From Porpolomopsis calyptriformis (lineage: Eukaryota > Basidiomycota > Agaricomycetes > Agaricales > Hygrophoraceae), in assembly GCA_951640195.1 (NCBI GenBank), contig OX621167.1, positions 124,001 through 188,000 of the forward strand: DNA of 64,000 nucleotides, written 5' to 3'. The notes beneath the pieces are model-generated. The model made no database searches. It was not told the DNA's origin and worked only from the letters and a program-made list of their open reading frames with translations. Positions 11,332-21,800 of the stretch are shown one piece after another. How positions within the stretch are numbered: the stretch's first letter is position 1; each line of letters opens with the position of its first letter. Position numbers and translations under genes: made by a program.

Positions 11332-14014
11332 CTATGGCGGTGGAAGAAAAAGTTCGGTGGATAAACATTTTTCTTCACTGAGCGCCATCCAATGCTCTCC
11401 ACTGACGAGTACTTCTGACTCCATAGCTGTCAGGCTGATTCCTGCCCTTTCTAGTATCGCCTTGATCTGTTTCTGGGCCTCGTTGATTTCTCCTTCTTCC
11501 TCCTGAAAAAGGACATCCCACTCGGTCATCGGAAGGTCTGGCCTTTTCTGCTCACCCGGCAAAAGGTACTCATTCGATTTGAGAATCATTCTGGCCAGCG
11601 CCAAGAATGGCCGTCGATATATTTCTGGAAAGCTAGCTTTTAAACAAAAATGAGGGGATATCATTCATTCACGTGCTCACTTCTTCGACTTTTGGCGACA
11701 TGTGGAAGCGCTAAAACCATGCGAGAAAGCAACCTTGAGACGTGGTGATTTGCATTTGTTGAAAAATGACCATGCATATGGTCGAAGTCCCGCGATTGTT
11801 CAGTGAGGTGAAGCGTCTCATAGGTATAAAAGTGACCTCCCGAACAATAGCTTGGCGTGGGGGTGTATACGGCATGCCAAATGCCAGGAGGCATAATTCT
11901 GACACATAGAATCAATATATGAGCATGAGTAATCAATTTTTAGAGCGTTAATAATATAAAAACTTACAGAATCTCCCCTGCAGAAAGAAACGTCGTGAAA
12001 ATCTGAGCATGTTGATTCAGTTGGTGTAGTTGACTGAAGCAAATATCCTTGTGCAGGCTGCGCAACTTGTTCCGGGAGTTGTGACTTTTTGTGTATCTAG
12101 GTCGAATAATGGCCCAAATTTTTATCCCGGCGTGCGCATAGATCCAGGTACACAAGCCGTTAGCATCCTTGTGGGGGAATGTTACGAAGCCAGCATGCGT
12201 CAGCAGGTTCCACTGCATCATTTGCCAGGTGCACATCCGAATAACCTGTGGCCCTGGAAGGACTAGTTCTTGTCGAGTATTCGGCATCTTGTGATGCTTC
12301 GACTTGTCCTTTGGAGGGTGCTTCCAAAACTTCGCGAATGATTCATGTTTTGTGAGCTGGAATGCGAGTGCTTCGTCACTTATTCGACTGTTAAGGTTAC
12401 TTGTTGAAATAAGCCAATGTACAAGCTCTCAGCACTCTTACCATATAATAGAGGGGGCGGCATTTCTCAGTGAAGGGGCATCCAGGATATTTCCACAGAT
12501 GTCTACATCCTCAGATGCCTCGATAAACTCCCCCAGGGAAGAGTGGCTGTGGATGATGCCATCTGACTCCTTCTTGGACCTACCGACTACACGCAATCTT
12601 GCGTCTATACAATATTAAACCACAGTAATCGTAGAGATGGATTTTACGTACCATGCCACTGAACTGGCTGGCTTAATGGACCCCTTGCTGCCTCGATCTC
12701 CTCCTTACAAAACGTCTCCGGACCTTCAAGATGTTGACCCTGTAATATAATGCATCGCTGATTAGCGAGATGGAGTCGCACGGCTTCATCGATGGCATGA
12801 AGTGGTTGGGAAGGTTCTCTTGGTGGGATAACGACATAGTTAGTTTCATCCAAGTCCCAGTTGTTTATCGAATGGGTTGCAGATGAACCATCAGGTGATT
12901 TGGCAAGCACCTCAACTAATTTAGCGTCCTTAACAAAGCTTCAGTTAGCTGATCAAGAACGAGCACAAAATGATGGACGGACTGCATTTTGATGGCCCGG
13001 AACGTGAACCCATGGAAGTACGGTTTGCGACCCATTGGCCCATTGAATCGAGGATGCGTCCTGGGGAAAGTTCACTCCCCTCAACGAAGTAAAGTAGTCG
13101 TGCTTATTCTGGGTGAGGGGTGCTGATGTTATGCGTTATCTTCTTCTTCATAAGGATGATGCGATGCGAATAACTTCACATACCAGATATCGTAGCTGGT
13201 TGATGTTTTTTTCGACTCGTGGGTTCTTCATCATCGGACAAAGATCGTTTTTGGGGAAGACTAGCGGCGCTCACTCCTTGGCCCAGTTCATTGGGATGGT
13301 TGATGAATCCGATCGCAATAAGATATTGCAGCGAGTCAGATTTCTCTTGAGCGGCATCGCTTGAAGTGCCAGCCGTCGCTGGAGAGTCTGACCAAGTGTC
13401 GGTCGCAAGCATCTCGTTCCCAAATGACACGACCCTGGATATGTGACTCTTCCAATCTTCAGTGAGCGATTTAATATCAGCTGTTGCACCCAATATTGAT
13501 AAGATTACTCACCATATTGAGTCGGATCGTCATCTTCATAAGGCAGACGGTTCTCGTTTTTGCAACGATCGGCATAGAGTTGGCGACCTGTTTGAGAGTG
13601 TCCAAATGAATGGTAGACTCTGACGGCCCATTGCTTCACCGTCTTCAATCGCAATGATGCTTGAGTGAGCAGTTTACGATCCTCAAACCACAACTCATGC
13701 TGCACGGCCAAACAGAGGTTCTGGAGGTACTGTTTGATTCGTCCTGCATGTCGTACCTGGTTCTCTGCTTCAAGGCAGCTGTGGCGATGACTCAGGTCAA
13801 GGAAAGCAAGGATAGAGCGGTAATGGATGTGTATTTCGCGAGATCGCAGTGAGTTGTTGTGGTAGAAAAAGAGCTTGAATGTTGTTTGGGTTGATAATTC
13901 TGAGAAGCGCCAGAAATTGGACGGTTTATTCAAGAGGGTGGATGTCTTGGCTGGCCATAAAGCCTCATCATCAAATAGCTCTCCTTCTTTGTTGGCTATC
14001 GGTTGGGTGGCCAT
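11332..14014 (-). CDS. WAVR/HSFGHS domain fused to JmjC-like dioxygenase, unit 1
   Basis: Eight exons on the minus strand join in phase into a protein of about 780 residues. Residues 1 to about 165 are the WAVR/HSFGHS domain (WAVRVYHSFGHSQTGR...PYEDDDPTQY). A Ser/Asp-rich linker holds a basic RKKHQP patch. The C-terminal half is JmjC-like: LPWVHVPGHQNA, DETNYVVIPP and FWKHPPKDKS, then HAGFVTFPHKDANG with the H-x-D iron ligands. PPGIWHAVYTP with the distal His and GGHFYTYETLHL follow. Such enzymes use Fe(II) and 2-oxoglutarate to hydroxylate or demethylate protein, often histone, lysines; the substrate here is unknown. The start at 14014 (ATCATGG) is preferred over an upstream ATG at 14041. 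CACGTG lies 25 bases upstream. Confidence 0.75.
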
Positions 14015-14663
14015 GATAATGAACGTATGTGTGGGGGTCACGTGGGTATTTATTCGATTAAAGAGTTTGAAAGCTACAAAGACGATATGATTCTATCCAG
14101 GACTTGGATTAGATCATGTGCTATAAATGAATGCCATATTCTCAAGTTTGAGGGTGACAAAGAAGCCCTGACGTTTTCTTTGCCATTTGATTCATTCCAC
14201 TACTCCTTCATCTGGTTGAAGGAGTTATAAATATTACGGTGAAAACCATCATCCTCATTATAATTTATTGAAGTGAAGGATACAGATTGTGGAGGTGTGA
14301 GGTATACCGCTGAGGAAAGGTGGCTACAATGATCTGTAAGTCCCATGGTAACTTGCAGCTGCTGTTCGCATGTAAAAAAACAAAAAACATCAAGAAACTT
14401 TCATTATCATCTTCGTCTTCATCTTCGTCTTCATCTTCCTTTCGAATCGTGGAGGAATGGTAACACTGTTATCGGAGAATTGAGGCTGCCCCCCCTCTAT
14501 CTCAGCTTGGATCTTGGATCAGTATCAGCTTGGTAAATTCATCTGAATGAAATGCACCATGGGATCCCACTGGCTGATCATTATCAGCTGAAAGATTCAT
14601 TGCTAGCTGTGAAATACTAAATGATCACAATGAGTGAATGTGAACCATGTGTGTCTTACAGAC
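14015..14663. promoter_or_regulatory. Promoter region of JmjC gene and 3' flank of next gene
   Basis: The stretch holds a CACGTG E-box at 14039-14044 close to the JmjC-gene start. A TTCATC/TTCGTC microsatellite lies at about 14408-14440 and a run of GATCA/TCAGCT-type words at 14515-14600. No coding sequence was supported. The unit 2 equivalent is 43325-43973. Confidence 0.35.
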
Positions 14664-15586
14664 CTACCCAAGATCAGCCTCATGGGTAGGTGATGATGTA
14701 TTTACACCGTATCCATGGGAATCTGGGTTGATATTCTTCTCCTGAACATCGTTAGCCCACTGTTGGGCTGTATTTTCATTGATGCCAGTAGCAAAGAGAA
14801 GCATATAGCATTAGAGCATCCCTAAGCCAAGATGTTGATTTCATTTACTCTCACCGTTAACTCCAAGGAACAAAGCAAGCGCACAGGTCACAGAGTGCCC
14901 TCTGTCAAACCGGGGAGGTTTCGTGTGTGATTCTAGCTGCTGGAGACATAGCTGGAACCCCCTGCTTAGCCAGTTTGTATGGGTTTCGAATAAAGTATGC
15001 CATTCTATGTAGTTTGAATTGGAAAGCATGATGAGATAAGGGAAGCTTGTGTATGCAGAAGCTGCCTCTTACGGTATAAGGTTGGGTCTTCATGGGTGTA
15101 TGGAGTCCACCCATTTGCCTTGCATTTCTGAAGGTACTCCCGTCTGCCGAAGAAAGAGTGGCCAAAAAAGTGATTCATTCTAACTGCCCACGGTATTGTC
15201 GTTTTAGGTTGGAAGCTAGAGCCAAAGCTGCCATGGTTTTGTGATAACTCAACCCAGAGATCAGACCTGAGCCTTTCCAGGTAACGTGTGATACGATTTG
15301 CACTGGGATGAGGGTTAGCAACATTCGCCCAGTATTCAAGGTCAAGAAGAGCGATCTGAAGTGTGGTCGATAGAGGGAGAGTGTAGTGTCGATGTTTGTT
15401 TCTGCTTTTGCAAAAAGCATGTAAAATGATCTGCTTTTGCTGGTTCAATTTGAGGGTCAAGTCAGGTTGTGTGAAAGGGTGGCTGATTTCCTCAAAGAGC
15501 CAGATGGTGTCGCTTGGTGGAACAGGAGAGCGATCGTTCGACCACCGATTATTATCCGCATCCAAGCATCGAGAAGAACACATCAT
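14664..15586 (-). CDS. WAVR/HSFGHS-family protein, short form, unit 1
   Basis: This third paralogue has about 265 residues in three exons. The N-terminal domain ends IPWAVRMNHFFGHSFFGRRE, then C-x3-GW, PYTHEDPTLY. The upstream part shares an aromatic WLFEE motif with the equivalents WLCLFELE and FWRFSEL in the other two, and ALLDLEYWANV with AFLDLQYWASL. After introns at about 15065 and 14850 it continues WHTLFETHTNWLSRGFQLC and ends HEADLG at 14664-14666. It lacks both the JmjC domain and the basic tail. The start at 15586 gives MMCSSRC; a longer frame begins at 15652. Function is unknown. Confidence 0.6.
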
Positions 15587-16120
15587 TTGGTTCCAAGGGT
15601 AGTTACATTTGGGGGTGGGTGGATAACTGCATGAAAACAAGATAATCAGCATAAAATTTATCTAGATGTGGTGAAAAAATAAGCATTCATTCAATCGCAT
15701 GCGTATAGCCATTGTGGTGCTGGAAGTAGTTTCGTGTGTGAGTCACAGCTCTTGATCACTACTTAGGCTCCTCACACATCACTTCATAGCACATCACTTC
15801 ATAAGTACATAACAGCTAGTTGATATTCACGCATACACAGACAAGATAGCTGGGAGTTAATCAATACAGTATCAAAGCAACTTGATATGTTATGCGTGAC
15901 ATCACATTTGCATACCAAAATGGGATGGGAGTGGCGCATGTGAACTTGCTAATTTACACCTGCACACAGCTCAACATGTCTACACAGGTTTAGCACAAAT
16001 CGTATGTAGTAGACTTATATAGTAACTAGCTTGGAATGCAGCAATACAAGTTGATTAATATTTGTGGAAAGTTTGATGCGACATGCATGCAGCGTAATAG
16101 ATGCTAATTCAGTAATTTTA
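15587..16120. other. Intergenic stretch, no gene seen
   Basis: This AT-rich stretch has repeated ATCACTTCATA words at 15780-15805 and short GCATGC palindromes near 15697 and 16084. It should hold the promoter of the gene ending at 15586 and the 3' UTR of the sirtuin. No RNA gene was recognised. The unit 2 equivalent is 44897-45430. Confidence 0.4.
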
Positions 16121-17271
16121 TCAAGACCATAACCTCCATGATGGTCTGTAGTTAAGCTTTCTGTCTCCATAGAGAACCTGAACCTGAGTGTGGTTGCTTT
16201 CGAGCATTTCACCTGACGCAATCATCTCCTCCATCCTTTTCAATGCCAACCGTGCAAACTCTTCACAGTCCATGTCTATCCAAGCGTCGAATATACCAGC
16301 CCACGTAGCTGTGTTTGTAAAGGTATTATTGAGATATATAACTTGAGGCGATGCTTGTAAACTGGATTTGGGGGAATTTTTTGCTAAGATTCTAGCGGAC
16401 TGCTTGATAAAGTCAGTAGTACCCTTCACTTTCAAGCTAGTGCCAACCACAAGGAGAAGATCTAGTTGGCGACTGGGGGTGGTAGTTAACCCAAGATCAT
16501 TTTGCTGCACGTTTGCTATTTCTTCTCCTCGAGGATGTGGTTCTCCGTAAAGAATGATATTGGGTCGGAGTCGAGGCACAGTCGTTCTGCGTTTGCCCTG
16601 CTCTACCCTCTTTTCCATATTGATTTGACATTCAGTGCATTCTGGTAGTTGGCCCTCTTTCAAAGAGGGGTAGTATGGTTCGAGGATAAAAATGGAGGAG
16701 CAGCCAGGGCATCGTAGTTCCTCTAGGGATCCATGCAATGGAATGCATCGGGCTGGTCCATCACTGGGGTGAATTTCTGAGGACATATGTAACCCAGCCT
16801 TGAGCTCCAAACCATCGATATTTTGAGTGTAAACACGGAGTAACACTCCTTGGAGGTCTAGAGCACGAAGGAAATGGTGGAAGGCAGTGGGTTGTGCGAT
16901 CGCCGCTTTCTCAGCAAGGGTGGCAATGAGCTGACAATGCAGTGATTGTTGCTTTTGGGTCTAGAACATTAACTTGGTCAACTAATCCTCACTTGAACAT
17001 ATATTTCTCACTACGAGGGATGAGCTAGTAAGCAGATCAGTCAGGTTGACTCCGGTAAATCCAGATAGTGCGTTGCCAGTATATAAGCCGTCTGGTCCTC
17101 TAAAACATGGAATACCTGCAGCCATGGATATTCCTGCTCCTAGAGAGTAGGTAAGTATTTGAATGAAACATGATGATGGGTCGATTTACCACAGAGCACG
17201 ACGATTCTCTTTGCTTTCAGTATTCCATCCATTAGATCTGTTGCACTTTGTTTTATAGTGGAGGGGAACAT
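16121..17271 (-). CDS. Sirtuin (Sir2 family, Hst3/Hst4-like), unit 1
   Basis: Three exons give about 350 residues. Exon 1 ends KRIVVLCG and splices to AGISMAAGIPCFRGPDGLY, the NAD-binding GAGIS and FRG motifs. After a second short intron come QPTAFHHFLRAL and TQNIDGLE. The catalytic His follows in PLHGSLEELRC. Two zinc-binding pairs, CPGC and CTEC, come next, then PNIILYGEPHPRGE, VVGTSLKVKG and VIYLNN. All core residues are present, so an active NAD-dependent protein deacylase is expected. The GEPHP segment and FHHFLRAL region resemble fungal Hst3/Hst4 enzymes, which act on H3K56ac. The protein is compact, with little beyond the catalytic core. Unit 2 has Val instead of Met after GAGIS (base 17125). 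Confidence 0.88.
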
Positions 17272-17343
17272 AATAGCTGAGTTTTTAGCAGTAACACGGT
17301 GAAGGATAGTAGGTATTAGATAAGCTAGAAGAATGGTAAGGTA

Positions 17344-18709
17344 TCAAATAAGCAAATCTGAGCTACACCGAGGGCAAGTATAGTATGTTTGGTCTGTAAC
17401 GACTAATGGCTCATAAGAGTCTGTGTTATCTATGCCGAATTCTGCCTCAAGCCAGTTTTCCCAGTCAGTGTCTATCATATTTAACCGAGACTCCTCAATG
17501 AGGTGAGCAGCTATCCATCCAGAGGCTTGGACGACACTGCGTTCCTGTGAAGAAAGCAACTTTCTAGCCTTGTTCACGATCCTAATATTTCCGGCTGTAA
17601 AATAAGTGAGACCTCCCCTAGCTGTGGGTTGGAAAGCAACTTGAAGTATAATTTTTGGGGTGTCGGCAAACTTCTCTATAGCATAGAGATTGTTAAGATA
17701 CTGCTGCTGGGTAATGTTGGCAGGGGTTCCTAGGCAAGTAAGATGGGACCATCTTTTGCAGGACCAGCAGTAGCGTTGTTCCTCTGTATCGGGGGACCAA
17801 AGTGAATAACAGTGAGTTGCGCCACATATTTCTGGCTCGCCCTACCACCCAATAGATTACTACAGGGTATATGTTTAGTTCAATGAATGCACCTTCAATG
17901 CCTGCCTATGCCCATCCCAGAAGTATCTAATAGAAATTTTAGTATAATAGATGGGTTGGTATTATCGTCAAGCTTACCGCATGTAATACGCGGTTACTGG
18001 AGGTTGATCTTCAATCTGATTTTTAATAATAACAATGTCGATTGTATCTACAGTTTAATTTTCAGTTCAGTTCAGTTCATTCTTTTATATCTGCTTCTCG
18101 ATATAATAACCCTCACCTTCCAAGGCTTGCGCATCAATGATATCTGTAGAATCAGAGCCACACAGCTCTTGCTTTCCAAATGTGTTTATATACCTGTCAA
18201 GAGTAAGAAGAACATAGAGTGACAGGAGAAGGAGTAGGTTTTGAGATGCAACCTTTTAGTATCAGCCTTAACATCACTTCTCTCCAACAACTGCTTGGCT
18301 GTATACATCCATGAAACCTTAGCAAGATACTTGTTCTAAAGCACATTGTCAACATTGGGTAGGGTAGCTTGAGCAGGTGTATCACCTTAGTAGTTTTTCT
18401 TATTTGTAGGATCAAACCTTTCCAGTAGTCGTCCATTATAATATTATTTTCTTCCTTTGCATGGAGGCCAAGGTGACGGATGAGGCAGCTGTGTTTGAGG
18501 GAAATAATCAAATGACTACTATTCAAGCATTATCGATAAACACTTACAAGTCATTCTTAACGAATTTGCAAGGAGAGCCTATAAAGTTTTGATTCGGAAC
18601 AAATAGAACAAGGCATAGGTGATATCTCACCATCATTTGGATTAGGAACCTCGAGGTATTCTACGACTTTTGCAGATTTCCATTGTTTTTCCTCGGTTGT
18701 AGGTGCCAT
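17344..18709 (-). CDS. BAH-PHD chromatin reader protein, unit 1
   Basis: Eight exons give about 330 residues. After MAPTTEEKQW comes a BAH domain: IIMDDYWKGLILQIRK, YLAKVSWMYTAKQLLERSDV, ELCGSDSTDIIDAQAL, YYMRYFWDGHRQAL. Then a PHD-like zinc finger follows: EICGATHC (C-x4-C), YCWSCKRW (C-x2-C), SHLTC (H-x2-C). The last pair, YTCPRC, comes only about 115 residues later, right at the C-terminus. BAH-PHD proteins in fungi, such as the H3K27me3 reader EPR-1, bind modified histone tails. It starts 130 bases from the divergent gene at 18839, and its stop is about 70 bases from the sirtuin start on the same strand, suggesting joint control. The long insertion in the finger is unusual. Confidence 0.8.
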
Positions 18710-18838
18710 AATAATAAATCTACGGACCAATGTTGATTATTCGTATTATATTCCCACAGCTATATATATGTCACGTGAATGTAGATACACTTTGTCTCGA
18801 CTATTGCACAAACATAGCTCTCGATCTTAACCTCCAAT
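18710..18838. promoter_or_regulatory. Divergent promoter with TATA and E-box
   Basis: Only 129 bases separate the divergent ATGs of the BAH-PHD gene and the large protein gene. It contains TATATATATG at 18761-18770 followed at once by CACGTG at 18772-18777. So compact an arrangement suggests one bidirectional promoter. It is identical in unit 2 (48020-48148). Confidence 0.55.
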
Positions 18839-21800
18839 ATGGCAAACCAGGCAAATGAAGGTGCAGATTATGACAGTGATATAGATAGGATCATAGCTAT
18901 GTCCTCACTAGCCAAGGTAAGCCTATCCCTAGTAGTTATGTATCTAATTCGATTCACACAATTAAATCATTACGAGGCTAATAAAACCATAATAAACCAG
19001 GAAGGGGATTCGACTTCTAGTGGTTCAGATGATAGTGATATACGTAATATCCTGAATATGCCTTGTGCAGAGAAGATGCCAATGCCAATACCGATGCTAG
19101 GAGAAAAACATATGCCTTCCAAAAAACATATATTAATCAACAAAAAGCCAGTATACTCAGTAAGTGTATATCTGTTTTCAAGGTTAAAGTGCTCACATTA
19201 TTACAGACAACGTTAATTAGCCTAAATCATCTTAACATCCAGAATTCGGATCAGCAATATATATCGATACCTCCATTGGCTCCCTTAGGTCCCCAGCCAG
19301 GTCCTTCAAGGGTCCAAAACGCAATAAGTAGAAAGGATAATGACGCTGTATGTCTCAATTAACCTATGACAATAATAACTTACATTTATTTATTTTCCAG
19401 GTGGCGAAAGCATGGTATGTATTTTAAGAGAAATCATAAGATACTTGCGTATTAATACTGGTTAGGTTTAGTGATTATAGCTCTCCTTCAGAGCCTTCGG
19501 TGGATATTAGAAGGAACAACTCGCGATTTGAAACCAGACACCGGTGAATAAATCTATCATTCGAAATGTTAGGTTAAATACTAAACTTTTAGAAGCTCAA
19601 CAAGCCGATCATCGTCGCCAGCTAGCAATAACGGATCAGATTTCATTGGATCCAGTGAAAGTGACAGCGCTCATTCTCATTTACTAGCAAAAAATGCCAT
19701 TCGATTGAATCTACCACGATCTGAGCAAGAGCTTTTTATAGGTATGTTCTTATATTATTGGTGGTGATTAGACTCATTAAGGATATTAGACACGAAGCTA
19801 GCAGATCCAAGGATATGGGCTTCAGCTTGTCAATCATTGGGATCTGCTAAGCCTGGAAACCACCTGGATCACGCGGTCATAGAAATTTACCTTTTGAAAT
19901 CATGGTATATGTCCATTCAACCCCAGATGCCATCTCAGAGATATTCCTACTATCTAGACTCGGAAACGGTGAGCAGGGTAATAAGAGAAGAAGAAGACAT
20001 CCTGTCTACCGAAATCCATAAAACTCTCCTTCTTCCACCTCACGTTGCTATCCCGAAAAAGCCTGTGTTATTTTTCCCTCCACTATCATGGCAATCTTCT
20101 GCAACCCAAAGGCTAGCTTTATTTGATTACCAGCAGGAGAAGGTTCTTGTTTTTAGCCATGGAGCTCCACTCGAAACCAATATGTACTCAGATTGGACGG
20201 AGTGGAATGGCAACTACTATTGGAGGGCTATTGCTAATGTGTTTGGGTGGATCCTGGGTAGTGAGTTGGATGAGCGAGGTCCCCAAGTAATCGAACCGAA
20301 TTGGAATACGGTGAAAATCTCGTTTCTATACAGAAGAAGCATATTCATATACATATTTCAACAGAGTGAGGCCGACACTGGTTCCTGGATGGCATCGCTT
20401 TGCCAAGAAATCTTTGATAATGGTTGGATGTATTCCACAGACATTAACCAACACCCACTTGCACCCAAATTGCAATGTGTTCATGCGATGCGAGAGAGAA
20501 TATTTCTCACTGCGCTTCAAACTGTACAAAAATCATATGACTTCTGGAACAAGACTCAGACCCTGCTTCGGTATTCCATGGAACCCAATTCTGAGGTTGT
20601 GAATGATATGAAGGCTGGGCTTTTAAAATTCAAGCGTTTCGAGGTAATAGCACTTGCGCTTGCAACTGCTCGTATGAAGTGTGAGTATTATCTCATTCCG
20701 ATTACCTGTGATAATCAATCTAAAGAGGCTACCTATATTAATCAACTAGGCCATCTTCTGGATAGTCACGACAAGGATGGCAATGCCAGCAATGACGACA
20801 ACAATCACAATGATGATGACAATGATGACAACGATGATGATTCCATTGTAATCAACCTACCACCTCAGCCTTCCAGAAGGTCTCTACCTGAAATCCAACT
20901 TCCAGAGGTTGAGCTAAATGGGAATGGGGGTGAAGAAGCATTAGCAACAAGCGTTGATGAGCGGCCTTTTGATGACTACGAATCAGCTATGTTGGTTTGC
21001 TCCGAGGATCAAGCTGATATCATTCCAAACACGTGGACCTTTGACACCAATGGAATGCTTGTATTGGGCAAGCACTGGAGTATCTGGAGGGATAGAGGCT
21101 ATAGGTTGCAGGCCGATTTTTTCTCTATGTTCAATAACCAGGAACCGGTTCTCCTCAATGACCACCTTCTTCCACACTGGGATTCAAGTGATCAAGCAAG
21201 TGGATGTTTACCATCATCTCCAGTTGCATACCCATCCTCGTTATCTTCTCATTCTTCTGAGGTGCTGAATTCCCTACCAGCTATGGACAACCCAGATGTG
21301 ACTGTGATGGGTGCTCAGGATATGTTGGATGAGGCGGGAGGGGTGGAAGGGACATCAGAGAGCCAGGGTGTGTTTGTAAAAGGTAAAGCACGCAACAACA
21401 AATTCATCTACTTCGACTTGGAGAAGGATAGAGTAAACCTGGACGATGAAGAAGTGTCAGTGTCGGTGGATATCGACAGCGTCATATGGGTCACGCATAA
21501 ACCACAGTTCATTGGTCCAATCAATATTCACCTTCTTCCACTGTTAGACGACAAACCTCCATTCTCTATCAACAATCATGTCTATGTCCAGGTTCTACAA
21601 CCACCTACCACTCGAAATCCTAGGCAGAGGTCTAAAAGGTATCCACTTAGTGCCTTGCCACATACCCATTTCGGGCAGATGGGTCAAGGATCAGGCCAAT
21701 TTAACACCTACGTCTTCTTCCCTCGTATGATTAGGAAAGACCCAGGAACGCATAGAATGACTACTCTGATGCCAAGGGAGGTACAGGAGTTGTGGTTCTC

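Noticed and set aside
15587..16120. tRNA or other small RNA genes in the intergenic stretches
   Set aside because: No cloverleaf with A and B boxes was found by eye. A tRNAscan-type run would be needed to exclude them fully.
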